Shown here: positions 38,423-50,121 of the stretch, piece after piece
How positions within the stretch are numbered: position 1 is the first letter of the stretch
Layout of the letters: each line of letters begins with the position of its first letter
Assembly (NCBI RefSeq): GCF_901709675.1
Contig: NC_051102.1
Location: forward strand, 11,605,412 to 11,669,411
Source: Syngnathus acus
Lineage: Eukaryota > Chordata > Actinopteri > Syngnathiformes > Syngnathidae
Length of the DNA stretch: 64,000 nt
Reading direction: 5' to 3'
The notes under the pieces: generated by a model
Databases searched by the model: none
Seen by the model: only the letters and a program-made list of their open reading frames with translations
What the model was told of the DNA's origin: nothing
Position numbers and translations under genes: made by a program

Positions 38423-38703
38423 AACTTAGGGCCTAAGTTGCAGGTTGAGCAGTCCGAGAGAACGTGGGCAGAGTCCTTCGACTGGAAAGATGAGTTTGCA
38501 GTCTTTAGTCTTACTCGGAGTCTGGCAGAGATGGATGAATGGCGACTAGGGATCAAACTCTTCTCCGTCCGTTCATGAACGACACTGTCAATTGATCACT
38601 GGGACCCGAGTGCACTTCATCTCAGTTGAATGATATTGAGAAGAGCTTCTTTTGCTCTAACTCCTGACCTTTTGTTTTTTTTCTTTCTCTCTCCTGGCTA
38701 CAG

Positions 38704-38768
38704 AAACTCTGATGGACACTCGAGTGGCCACAGCAGAACTGGGCTGGACGGCGTATCCTAACTCTGGG
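38704..38768 (+). CDS. ephb1: EphB1 receptor tyrosine kinase, coding exon 2 (mature N-terminus)
   Basis: This 65-bp exon lies between a polypyrimidine tract ending in cag (38701-38703) and a donor gtgagt (38769). With the G from exon 1 it reads E-ETLMDTRVATAELGWTAYPNSG, residues 21-42. ETLMDT-R-ATAELGW is the family signature at the start of the ephrin ligand-binding domain. The DTR and WTA wording is closer to EphB1 than to EphB2 (DSTTATAELGW), as I remember those proteins. The exon leaves in phase 0, so exon 3 begins with the complete Trp codon of [10 protein letters not shown]. Its short length fits the standard vertebrate Eph layout of a tiny second exon before a large third one. A perfect palindrome lies about 280 bp upstream of the acceptor. 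Confidence 0.95.
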
Positions 38769-41101
38769 GTGAGTCCATTTGGTGTGTTTCTTTTCCCACT
38801 CAGAATGCAGAATGTGATTCAGGACCACGCAACACAGACAGGCAAATAGACCCGGAAGGCTGGCAAGGCTGGGTGAGACTTTAGACTAAAGTAGTGGCCA
38901 GTGGAGCTGATATTATGGCTATTATTTTGCCGTATCCTGGCTCCTAATGACTTCATGATATAATGTGTCCCACACCAGTCCCAGAGCGCAGAGCCAAAGT
39001 CCCAGAAAATGGGCACTGTAATGATACTGTAATAGCACGCTTATGCAAGGAAGTGGCGGCGGCATTCAGGTGAAAGTGAGTGAGGAGAGCTAAAAGGATG
39101 GAAATTTACTTTTTTTCAACTTGTTCATTTGATGCACATGAAAGATGTGCGAATTAAGTGGGAAATGACAAGTCGTTTTGCTTCCTTTTCTTCCAACGAC
39201 TCATCAGACGTACGATGGCGTCGAAATTGTTAAGCTCTCATTTGAGCTAGCTACTTTGATTCGATAATGCATCGCCACGCTCCACAAGCCAATACCGAGC
39301 GGTGTTGCGTATTTCCAAAAAGGGCAGCAGCCAATGGCTGTTTTGCACATTTTCCACATCTTTGCGAGCCATTTTACACAGGTACGCATTTATGGCTCGT
39401 CAACTTAACTGTGGTCCGGTCAAGGCATGCTTCTGTGCTGTCTTTTCAAAGCACATACAGTTGGGTTTTTCTTTCGTGTCATTTCTTTTATTTAATGGAA
39501 TGTACCTAAAGTCGAGTGTACCTCAAATGTTGCATTTTGTTTTTTTCCCTCAACACTAATTTTACGTCCCATTTCATTCGGAGATCTACAGTATACTGTT
39601 TTGTAGTGTAGATTGTAGCTCAACTGCTCTCTCTATGCTTCTACGTATTCCCTGTTTAGTGTTGTTTTTAATGCCGTAAATAACCACAATATTACATTGT
39701 GTGCTGTGTTTGTCGGAGATGAAATTGGATCCGGTAATCGCAGGCTGGCTATGAACAACTAAGCCGTGATGTGAAGACTTAAGTACTCGTGTTACGCGTT
39801 GTCTGCGCCCCATGATGTCACTCTGCGTTGCCGTCAAACTTGAGTCACTATCGCCATTGTTTAGTTATCATCCCATCACAAGTTCAAGAGCTTTTAAAAC
39901 TTTTCCACTCCGCATGCAACGGGGAGGGGCCAGTCCATTAAAGATAGTAGTAATGGATGTCTTCTATGTGTGTAAGTGTATATTAACATAAGATGCATAA
40001 CATAAATGTATGTAATGGCTTATAGGCAATACACTTCTCTTATGTGGTCATAGCCGTACAGTTGCTAAGTGTCGGGTAAACCTCAACATGATGTTGTCCT
40101 AGTTTAGGTTGCTATGCTATGCTACTCTTTTAACACCAGCTGGAAGTCAGCCTTTGGGGACATATAGTACCTTAGCAATAATGGGATGTCCCAGAGTTTT
40201 TTTTTTTTTGCCAGATTGCCCCCCAAGTAGCATTGTACTCTAGTTCCAGTGGTGTAAACGCACGGACACAAACGTGTACATGCACATCAGCATGCAGTTA
40301 CACACTCGGATGGTCGCATCTGTCTGCAGACAACTTACGCGGCAAACAGATGTGTACAGTTAACAACCTTTTTGCTTCCATCATAATGAGCATCCTGACT
40401 TTTTACTTAGGCGCTTTCTTCTCCGTCTGTGTAGACTTTCCTATTTATTTATTTCTCGCTCACTGTCTGCTCTTCAAAACCACTATAGAAATAAAATATT
40501 GAGACCCTTCAAAAAATTAAAAAAAACTTGCAACAATGTGAACGACCAGACAAAAAAAAGCCAATGCGCTCTTGAAACACCATTTGATGTACTTTCAGTG
40601 GAGCTGTTGATTAATGATGGAGTGTGCTCCAGGCTGTTTATTTTCTGGATCAGATAATGAAGCACTGAAAACAACTGGAATGTCAGTCTCAGTTGAGACA
40701 GAGTGTGGAACTCCTAACTCCACTTTTTGGAGTGCCGTCTTTGTGTTTGCTTTGCGTTTCCAGAAAGCAAGGACAACTCCCTTAGCCTCATTGAATGAGG
40801 GAGGTGATTCCTGGATCATATTTGGGCAAATTCACCCCGAAGCTTTCTACAATGTTAGTGAATGATTACCATTAACTTTGCCAGTTGGGGGGGAAAACAA
40901 CAACAAAAATTGTCGATGTTGAGTAATTTGCCTTTCAATAACATTTTTGGTTTTAAATGTTGGTAGGTATCTTTCTTGTTCGTAAGCTCCTTTGAGTTCT
41001 TTTCAATCAAAGCTACAATCAAATGTTTTATTCTATACCAGAGATTCAATTTGCTTGGAGCTGGGGAATGAATGTTTTTGCCGCACTTCAGGCATTGCAA
41101 T

Positions 41102-41128
41102 TTTCACTTTTTTTTTTTTTTTTTTTTG
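41102..41128. repeat. Poly-T run
   Basis: Homopolymer run of about 20 T. Confidence 0.85.
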
Positions 41129-41579
41129 CTACTGCTGCCTTACCATCAGTAAAGTAGATATAAAAACAACCTGGTAATAGAACTCATTTATACAAAAGCC
41201 TGTTAGAGGGGGAAAATGCACTTAAATGTTCAGAGCTTTTATTGGATGCAAAGAGATTGTGTACTTGATGCTTTTTTTACGAGCAGTGAGGCAGACGCCC
41301 TTCTATCTGCATGTAACAAATTCCCACTGGAGATGCCGTAGAAGAAAGCGCGAAAGCTCCGTGAAGCAAAGCAAGGAAATCAGACGAAAATAAAAGCTAC
41401 TTGGCCTTCAGACAAGCACATAAACAAAAAAAACCACAAGTTTGTCATCTGAATCCCCCCCTCTCTCTCTGCATCTTACTCGAATGGTTCAAATAAAAGT
41501 GGGAACCGACTAGAGTTGCTTTCATCCGGAAGGAGATCGGTGAGGATTAAGGGGGAGTGTGGAGTGAAAGGCGCTACGA

Positions 41580-42280
41580 GAGCGAGAAAAGAGGGGGTAG
41601 GTTATGGGATCAAAAGTAGGGAGGAGGGGGGGATTAGAAGAACCCAGAGGGGGAGGGGGGGGTGCTGAAGATCAATTTTGTGTCAACGCTTGTGGCAGCC
41701 CTGCAGACTTTCAGCTTCGCGCGCGTGCGCGTGGATCTAAGCCGGGGTTAACTCATGTGACTCTCGCAGGTCACAGTCAGAGTCGTGCTTTTGGGACGGC
41801 CGGGGTGTAACGGGGTCAAAGGTTTGGCAACGGCTGCTCCGACGGAGGCTTTCGGGCGTGTCCAAAGCGGGGCCAGTTGTTGCGCTTGTTAGGGCCCGCG
41901 GTGGTGGAGTGCGATAACGAGACGGCCAAGTGAGCAGAGCAGTTGGATGGGTGCTGAGGATAAGCGCTGGAGGGCAGGAGGAAAAGCCAAACGGGGCGTG
42001 TGCTCTCGGAAGATAAGTCCGCGTTTTTTGGGAAAGCTTGCGCTCGTAGCAGGTGGAAAAAAAGAACACACATCTGCTGTTGGCATGTTTACTATTATGT
42101 GCCCGCATGCGGTTGGTCTTGCATGCCCGCACCCGCCCTGGATGGGGCACGACTCTCGCAGCTCCTTTGCGGTGTACCAGCCAAGCACCTGCGGGTCAGG
42201 TGCGGCGTGCACTTCCTGCAGCCCACTGAGAGTCTGCCAGCCAGCGAGCGAGCGAGCGAGCGAGCTAGCTAGCTAGCTTC
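41580..42280. promoter_or_regulatory. CpG-rich patch inside intron 2
   Basis: About 700 bp that is visibly rich in G/C and CpG: gcgcgcgtgcgcg near 41718, many cg steps to 42210, and (GCGA)5 running into (GCTA)3 at 42244-42276. Its flanks are A/T-rich. It also has G-runs (41626-41665) that could form a G-quadruplex. The minus strand carries several overlapping open frames of 85-137 codons, as CpG islands often do. I see no splice-linked exon or known domain. It could be an alternative or antisense promoter; this is inference. Confidence 0.4.
42244..42276. repeat. (GCGA)n to (GCTA)n tetranucleotide repeat
   Basis: Five GCGA units change directly into three GCTA units. Confidence 0.9.
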
Positions 42281-43266
42281 AAAACAACCATCTCACCATC
42301 TGCTGACCATACTCAGTACATCTCAATTATTCATACACTGACAGGCTGTGGTTTAAAAGCACCAAATAGGAGGAAAGAATGGGCTGATTGAAAACAATGT
42401 AAGATGGAGAAGAATGGAAATGCAACGTCACGCTTTGGTCCATCTTCATCTCTTCAGGGATGCATGGAAATTGGACGTGAGCAGCACATGCCTTCTCTCC
42501 AATTCGTCTCATTGTCAGACCAGTGGGAGATGCCTTTTATGTGGCCTTACTGGTTATTGACTACGTGGAGATAGTGATTAAATTGCCCCGAGCTCCGACG
42601 CCAATGTCACTGCTCGACATGAAGATGGAAATTGTGCGTTTGCGGCTTTCATTGTTTGGGTGTCTGTATAGTTTTCTTCTTGTTGTTGTTGTTTAAACAT
42701 TTGTGTGAAGGAGAGATTTGCAAATATCTTTCACAGATACGCCCACCAGTATGTGCAATACCAGCACGATATACGTACGTAGTTGGCATGACAGACTCAA
42801 CACTGCGTTCCACATTGCTCTCCTACTTTCCTATCAAATATTGATGTCTTTCCTGTGGGATTTTATCAGCGTGATTAACGTGTACAAACTATTTGGGATA
42901 AATGTAGTCCGGGGATGAATAAGAGATATTGCATGACTCCCAGGAGTATCATGGAGTGATTTTGCAATATATTCTCTCATCTTTTTTGACTATCCCTTTC
43001 TCGAGGTCAAAGCTATTCACCTATTTGCACGGAAGAGTGATCCGACTCAAACTATGTAAAATGCCATAACGAAGAGCAACGAGAATGAATTGCTTGAAGC
43101 AATGTCCATCTGACTGGAAACGGTGGAGCAACACAGGTAGACAGATAGAATAACTACTCTCAGGCATACGTACATTGTTGATCCTTTGATAAGAAATGGT
43201 TAATACAACTACTGCAGCTTACTGAGTCAGTTGGGAAACTATTATTTGTATGTGTCTCTGTATTGT

Positions 43267-43283
43267 AGTGCCCCCAGGTGGCC
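43267..43283 (-). promoter_or_regulatory. CTCF-like motif
   Basis: The reverse complement is GGCCACCTGGGGGCACT, close to CCACCAGGGGGCRS with one mismatch in the core. It shares the orientation of the site at 7348 and the flanking ggccaag. Confidence 0.35.
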
Positions 43284-43953
43284 AAGCCCTAATGTGTGGC
43301 ACACCAGCACAACATCCTGTGAATGGAGGCAACAAACACTGTTCAAGTAAAACATTATGGAGTGCTATTTTTGCAATTGAAGTGCATTTTTATGTGAGGG
43401 TAGAACGGATTCATGCCATTTACATTCATTTTAGTGTTGTAAGATGATTTGATTTTGACTTGGAAGGCAGCAAGTCAACAGACAGATGACAGATGGTACT
43501 AGAGGTAGCACCTTGTTGCACCCGTTTTAAATCTTAGGCTGTGGAAAGGGGCATTAGGCTATTCGCTAAGTATCGTTTATCAGTGAGTTTTATTATGTGC
43601 TATGAGCTAAAGAGCCTTCATTATCTTTCGTTTGGGTGTTTTGATTCAAAGGACCAAAACCTAGGTCACATTTATAATCTGGGGCTACTCAATCATAAGG
43701 GGTCATTCAACATCAAAATGTTTGAATCCACCTTGTCCAATGGGTGGCCACACATTAGGGCTTTGGAAGTGTAAAATGGCGGTCGTTTGGAACCTAAATG
43801 TATTGATCTGGGCTGGGCGCTAGAAGCACATTTGACGTGACTTTTGTCCTAACGCCGAGCGACGGATGGCCACGGTTCAATCGGAGCCTCATCAACGTGT
43901 CAGACTGTGATTATGGAGTGGCTGGTATCTGGCGGGACACCACCATTTCCTTT

Positions 43954-44054
43954 CCATCCATCCATCCATCCATCCATCCATCCATCCATCCATCCATCCA
44001 TCCATCCATCCATCCATCCATCCATCCATCCATCCATCCATCCATCCATCCATC
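43954..44054. repeat. (CCAT)n array, about 25 units
   Basis: 101 bp of uninterrupted CCAT, the complement of the SINE tail unit GGAT. No SINE body is visible beside it. Confidence 0.96.
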
Positions 44055-45787
44055 ACGCTCAGCCGGGCGGAACTAGGCCTCCGATGCCCCTACAAAATAA
44101 TCATTCCCATGCAACTTCTTGCCTGACAGCAGGGCTCGTTTAAGAACGGGGCCGATCACAAATGATAATAGCAATCATGCCGCCGCATATTTTACTGCTT
44201 GGGCTGTGCAAAGTGTGTGCGCGCTTACAAAACGACTATGAGCATATGTCTGGAAGCTTGCGAGGCGACGTGAGTAAATGAGGCAGGCGACGCTTTGCTA
44301 TCAAAACAAGCCAGCTATTGCTCCAAGTGCTCTGTGGACTTCTAGGATATGACCCTCCAGGTTAAAATGCAAATAATCTCATTATTCGGAAAAGCCTTTG
44401 GAAGGAAGAACTTCTCTGACTTCTGATTCTTGTCAGCAGTGAACACAAAGAGTATCTCTCAGCGGGCTGTTCAATCCCGACCGAGTTTGGCTTCTCATAT
44501 GCTTCGCTGCCCTCCCTCCTTTACCAATCTGGCAGTGGGAATGTGTTCAACTGCTTGCTTCTCATCTTTGTCCAAATGGGGATCATGTTGCACTTTCACG
44601 TTAGCAAGTCGATCAAAACGGTTGAACTGTCGCTGTTAAAAGTCCTTTGTATCTAAACATGTAAGATCCGGCCGGTACCGGACGTTACGAATGACAACCG
44701 TAAATTCTTGTTTGATTTTTTTGGGGATTATTATTGTTGTTTTCATTCGAGTTCAGATGTCAATAGGCTTCAAATGAATCCATTATAGACAAGCAACAAC
44801 ATTGTCATTACTTACAATAAAATAGAAATTTAAAGGAACTTTTTATAAGGGTGCTATATACGTAGTGGCGAAAACTGTGATTGGTTGAGAATTGACAAAG
44901 AACCCTGAAGCAAAAATCCCTTCTTGGAAGCTGTCAGATATTCGTGATCAGTACGCTATCATTTAATGGTGATTTATCCCCGTGATGAGTTTGTACAAGT
45001 TTGAAGTCGTCAAGAGATGACAAGGAACATGTATTGATTTAATCTTCGTGACACCTGATTCAATATTTTTTCTATTCTCATTTGTGTCTCGTTAAGACCT
45101 TGCCCATCTCAGAGGCTTTAAGGCTCACCATCCATTCCACATCAATATCTCCAAACGTGAAGCTGTATCACTTCACGGTGATGAATTGGAAAACCACAAA
45201 GTGCGCGAGTCCCTCGAGTATCCGTGGTATCGGCGCAGTTACTTTCACATAAGACCTCGTAAACACTTCTTACCACTTGGGCGGTTCCGACACAATATTA
45301 CCTACCAGCTCATTTCGGAATATTGACGGCAGATGTGTAGCGAGTTGTTCCGAATTATTTTTGCCTTCCCAAGTACCGTAATTTTCGGACTATAAGTCGC
45401 GGTTTTTTTCATAGTTTGGGTGGGGGGGCGACTTATACTCAGGAGCGACTTATGTGTTGTTTTTTTTTTCAAAAAATTTCAAAAAAAAAATTTCAAAAAA
45501 AAAAAAAATGAAACCGCGATAAACGAACCGCAATGTAGCAAGGGATTACTGTAATTTGAATTTCAAGTGACGACAGCAGCGCGAAACCATCTGCGTCACT
45601 CCAATTCATTAAATCCATCAATCGTCCTTTGTCAACAATGCGTGCGCGCCGCTGACGGCTTTTGCACTTAAAAATATTCCACAGGCCCATATAACGATAT
45701 ATAAATTATATATCAAATAACTATTATATAAGCAATAATGTTATCAAACCATCTGTGCACTCTAAATCATTAAATCCACGAGTGACG

Positions 45788-45880
45788 CGCGACAGCAGCG
45801 AGCGCGACAGCAGCGAGCGCGACAGCAGCGCGACGCGACGTCGCGGTCGCGCGTCAGCAGCGCGACGGTTGTTTACATAA
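45788..45880. repeat. CG-rich short tandem/palindromic block in the foldback core
   Basis: Three copies of a roughly 15-bp unit, gcgacagcagcgagc, then gcgacgtcgcg and related palindromic CG steps. Confidence 0.85.
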
Positions 45881-45918
45881 AGGACAAAGATCGACTCGTC
45901 CAGCTTTCTTTCACTTTC

Positions 45919-46190
45919 GTGGATTGAAGTCGGGCGCCGGCGCTCGGCCGGGTGGCTGTCCAGGGACGGTGGATGGTGCTCGGACAATGCTTTTACGCAC
46001 GCCCGGTCCTACTCTACCGAGCTGCCTTTCAGCTCCGTGGATGGAAGTCGAGGCCCGGCGCTCAGCCGGGTGGCTGTCCGAGGACGGTGCATGGGGCTCG
46101 GTCATGGCTTCTACGCACGCCCGGTCCTATCGTATGGAGCTCTCGTCCCCTTTCGTGGCTGGACGTCCACGCCGCCACACGCCTGTAAGT
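45919..46190 (+). repeat. 118-bp tandem repeat, about 2.3 copies, in the foldback core
   Basis: Units start gtggattgaagtcg (45919), gtggatggaagtcg (46037) and gtggctggacgtcc (46155). Each full unit has gccgggtggctgtcc and cgcacgcccggtcctat/ct. One + frame stays open for about 90 codons without a stop. It is followed by a donor-like gtaagt (46185) and an AATAAA signal (46202-46207). The product is unknown and there is no recognisable domain. Confidence 0.85.
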
Positions 46191-47216
46191 TTGTTTTGTT
46201 AAATAAAGAGCCGTTTACCCAAACCCACGTCTTTCCTTGAACTTTGTTAACGCTACAATATAGTTATATAGTAGATCTGTGGAATAACGACGAGGCTGAC
46301 GTCAGGGCGCACGCGCGGCGATGTTGACAAAGGACGAGGAATTTGATCGATGGATTTAATGATTTAGAGTGCACAGATGGTTTGATAACATTATTGCTTA
46401 TATAATAGTTATTTGATATATAATTTATATATCGTTATATGGGCCTGTGGAATATTTTTAAGTGCAAGAGCCGTCAGCGGCGCGCACGCATTGTTGACAA
46501 AGGACGATTGATGGATTTAATGAATTGGAGTGACGCAGATGGTTTTATTAACGTGTTATTTATGTAATAGTTTTTTGAATAACTCTGAATTTTACGTCAG
46601 GGCCGTTCTCAGCTCTTAGTTTGTGTTTATGTCACGTTAGCATAGCTATCGTTTAGCCTGTTGTTGCTCGTTCATGACTGTTCTTGGTGTTGGATTTTGT
46701 CGAATACATTGCCCCCCAAAATGCGACTTATACTCCGGAGCGACTTATATATGTTTTTTTTCACTTTTTTGGGCATTTTATGGCTGGTGCGACTTATACT
46801 CCGGTGCGACTTATAGTCCGAAAATTACGGTAATGACGGACATTGATGAGCGGCGGCCTCCATGAAGGGAACGTAGCGATGGCTTGATGGCAGCGGTCTG
46901 GGGCTGTGGGGAAAGGGACTCATCAGCCTGAAGAAATGACACATCCCTTTCATTTCTGTCCGCACTTATGTTTTTCTTCTATCGATCACTCTCTCGGTCT
47001 TTGCTACACCCCTCCCATCGCTAGTAGCTGGGCGAGGTGTGACTGGTCATTAAACCAAACATTACTGCCCGGGCGAATGCATAACCCCTTCATCTATTCA
47101 CGACTGTCCGTCAAACCGAAGAACCGTAATGACACAAGCACTTAAAAAATCAGAGCGGCTTCTGTATCGATGGCAGGAGCGACGCTATTAGAGTGGGTGC
47201 ATTTGTGTGTTCTCTC

Positions 47217-47267
<51 letters not shown>

Positions 47268-47272
47268 GTGTG
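47217..47272. repeat. (TG)n microsatellite
   Basis: About 55 bp, with single TT and CG interruptions. Confidence 0.95.
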
Positions 47273-47419
47273 GCTTTTTACCATTCTGGCATGTCATCAT
47301 CAAAACCAAATACAATGCTCGTATTGTTACAAGACAAACGCGATCGTGAGTAAATACAGAATGTCACCTGTTACAAACAGACAGTAAGAGGAAGAAAATA
47401 GTAGCATGTCTGCATTTGA

Positions 47420-47523
47420 TGCCGTGGTTCCATAAAAAATCCTATAGGATGTTAGAAGCCAGTGTCCGGAGCCGTGCTTCCGTATAAGAGCATATCGGAT
47501 GTTAGAAGCCAATGTCCAGAGCC
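47420..47523. repeat. Diverged 50-bp tandem duplication
   Basis: ggatgttagaagcca, then gtgtccggagccg or atgtccagagccg, occur at 47447 and 47497. Confidence 0.8.
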
Positions 47524-49624
47524 GGGTGATATTTTTTCTGAATCAAGTCAGGGGATTGTGAACCCAAGTGCAAAATGAGAAGAAGAAAATCTTGTATTCA
47601 ATCATTAATTATTAACTCCTGCGTCATGAGGTAAGATATTGGACCCGGCCATATACTACAAACCCATTGAAAGAAAAAGAAAGCCCGTTACAAAGTTTGA
47701 ACCCACTTTGGAAACGATGGCTAATATTTTATCGGTGTCTGTTGACACAATGGGGACACCAAATATCTGTCTCGTTCATTATTTCATGGACCAATGAGTT
47801 TGTGGACAGACTCGAGACGGGCATTATCGCAGACGCCTCGGGTTCCTCGCCGGCGTGAAATATGGTGGTCATTTGGCTAGACGAGAGGCGGTGAAGACCC
47901 CCTCCTCGGGTGCAGAGGAGCCCGGGCGGGACGAGGCCGCTTGGTTATATTAATGAACAGGCAGCGCCGAAAGGGACAGCTTGCCGTAACGCTGACGAAT
48001 GGTCATTACCGGAAGAGGAGAGCAATGGGAAAGACTTGAGAAGAGCGTGGGCTCACAGGGAGTTGCACTTGGGAGAGAAAAAGCTTCCTTTGCACCCTTG
48101 GATTTGTGTCAAGTCGTTCATCACGCCAACGCTGTCACTTTTCCACCGTTGCTAGAATCTCTTGTTTTTCTTGGGTTGGATTTACGAGTGTCCGGTTTGG
48201 AAATAGTCACGACAGTCGGTCGTTTCTCAATATGAAGAAGGCAAAGTACGGTTTTGCCGACTCGCATTGTCACATTGGCAATGTGCGTCCTTCAATAGCT
48301 TTGCCACTTGCACTGACGGTTCTGGTTGCCTTGGTAACCTTGCACATTCCTAAATGCATTATGGTTATTCGTTCCATTCCCTCACAGCTCCCTTCAAGTC
48401 ATCTTAATTATTCGTTTGTACATCGGCTGGCAAAATTGCATGGTCAATCAGATTTGAGATTGCGTTCCTCAAAGTCTTTAGCAGTCCATTGGGGTCGCTT
48501 TAAAAACCGAAGCTTCAAAAGGTCAGGAGGAGGAAGCACCGGGAGATGCACTGCACACGCATGAAGATTGCATGAACTGTTTGGAGGCCCGCTCGCTCGC
48601 TCCACTGTAGACCACATGTTTGAGAATGTTTGCCATTTTTCACATGTCCTGAGAGTTGTTAGTCACCTAAATGTTGGACAGAGGCTGTGATTTACCCAAG
48701 TCAAATTCCTTGTTTGGCACGCTCAAACATGGCGAATAATGTTGAATTAACTCCTCCTTGCCTCCGGCTGTTAGGATTATTGCCGCTGGTGGGCTACGTG
48801 AATCTGACCCCCCCCCCCAACCTTCCCTCACAAATAGATAAATGAATAAGTGAATCAATCAAACAATCAAGATCAACGGAGATACGTATATTTGGCTGAT
48901 AATTCAAAAACGGTTTGACACATTTTCCACACGGCTGCATGTATCTTTTTAAAAGCAAGCAGCCTCTTTTTTCATTCTGTGATTTGTCTCTTTGATTTGC
49001 AACCATTGCAAATGTTAATGGCACATTTTCATCATGATTTGGTGCACTCGGTGCAAGGGAGCGGCTGTTGCTCGTCCAACCTACTTTGTGGGTCACACCT
49101 GCAAGGAAAAGGCCGACATTGCGCTTTGATTTTGTGTATGCATGCAAATGTCTTCCATGCTGCCATGTAGTCTGTCTAATTGTAATTCAGTCGAACCTAA
49201 TTTTGAATTTGTTATGCAGCACCTTGTATAATGCACCGCCTGAGTGGCCGCCCTGTTAACCACCATATCCAAAGACCGTTTGCTTTGTTGATTCATAGTT
49301 GTGCTTTGGTGTATTTTCTACAGGGAAAAAAAAACAATCCAAAAGCGCAAACCTGCGTCCCCAAAGCGAGGCTGTATTTCTCAAAACAATTCCATCCCAC
49401 ATAAATAATTGTTCTTTAGTCGCCCTAACCCATGAAGGCTGATCTCTAATAATTGAAGACAACGGGAAGTCTGAAGTCAATCATTTAAGTTAAAAGGCAC
49501 AATTAGAACTGACTAATTAGGAAAAACATTGGCACGGCGCCATAGTTCATTTGAGTATCAATATTGACTTTAAAATAAGAAACAGATGTCAATCAAAAGG
49601 GAGCTCTTTGATATTTTAACAACA

Positions 49625-49657
49625 GAAGCGGTATGGAAAATGGATGGATGGATGGAA
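49625..49657 (+). mobile_element. SINE tail remnant
   Basis: gaagcggtatggaaaatgga followed by tggatggatgg matches the last bases of the V-type SINE (minus-strand end of 27902-28251: aagcggttcagaaaatggat). Only the tail is recognisable, so this is probably a heavily truncated copy. Confidence 0.5.
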
Positions 49658-49804
49658 TCTTATTTTATTTCGTTATTTTAAATTGTATTGGTCTTGTTTT
49701 GATTCCTGTCTGTTTTGTTTGATGTAGCTGCCGTTGTTGTTAACGTGCGATACAAAAAAGTCCAGATGAGTTGGGTGGTTTGATTTCAACAGCTAACAAG
49801 CTAG

Positions 49805-50066
49805 CCTGTGGTCTGTTTTTCACTTTTGTATTTTGGATCTGAACCTAAAATTGGAACATGAAAAGCTTTTGAAGCCAAATCTTCAGTGCCTGTGGTTTGT
49901 TTTTCAGTTTTCCCTATTTTGGATCTGAACCAAAAATTGGAATATAAAAAGCTTTTTTAAGCCCAATCTTCAGTGCCTGCCTGTAGTCTGTTTTTCAGTT
50001 TTGTATTTTGGATCGGAACCTCAAATTGGAATATGAAAATCATTTACAAGCCAAATCTTCAGTGCC
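49805..50066. repeat. Minisatellite, three copies of about 84-91 bp
   Basis: Copies start cctgtggtctg (49805), cctgtggtttg (49889) and cctgtagtctg (49980). Each has ttttggatc-gaacc, aaattggaa-atgaaaa and aatcttcagtgcc. They differ by about 10-15 percent by eye. The array ends 80 bp before exon 3. Confidence 0.92.
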
Positions 50067-50101
50067 TTTTGGCTTTTTCGTATTTGACGCTGACAGTAAC
50101 A

Positions 50102-50121
50102 CTGTGTGTGTGTGTGTGTGT
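50102..50121 (+). repeat. (TG)n tract beside the exon 3 acceptor
   Basis: About nine TG units end roughly 25 bp before the exon 3 start, between the minisatellite and the pyrimidine tract ttttccctctgttctttcct. In RNA it is a UG repeat, the preferred binding site of TDP-43 and CELF-type proteins. Confidence 0.85.

Larger units (their letters stand above)
45374..46832 (+). mobile_element. Nested foldback (MITE-ended) composite element, 1.46 kb
   Basis: The left end is TA-CCGTAATTTTCGG (45374) and the right end is CCGAAAATTACGG-TA (46832), the same termini and TA flanks as the small MITE at 12620-12791. Inside are 195-bp inverted arms (45584-45778 and 46351-46545) with a single mismatch that I could find, around a GC-rich core of about 570 bp. 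The arm sequence is the A module of 20935-22026, and the right 500 bp match the right end of that block. Between the left end and the left arm lies a fragment (about 45508-45555) like another MITE terminus (aagggattactgta). There is no transposase, so it would need one supplied elsewhere. Confidence 0.8.

Noticed and set aside
38040-38600. Possible pseudogene or transposon body around the palindrome
   Set aside because: Some wording looked repeat-like, but no frame or terminus could be matched to a family from sequence alone.
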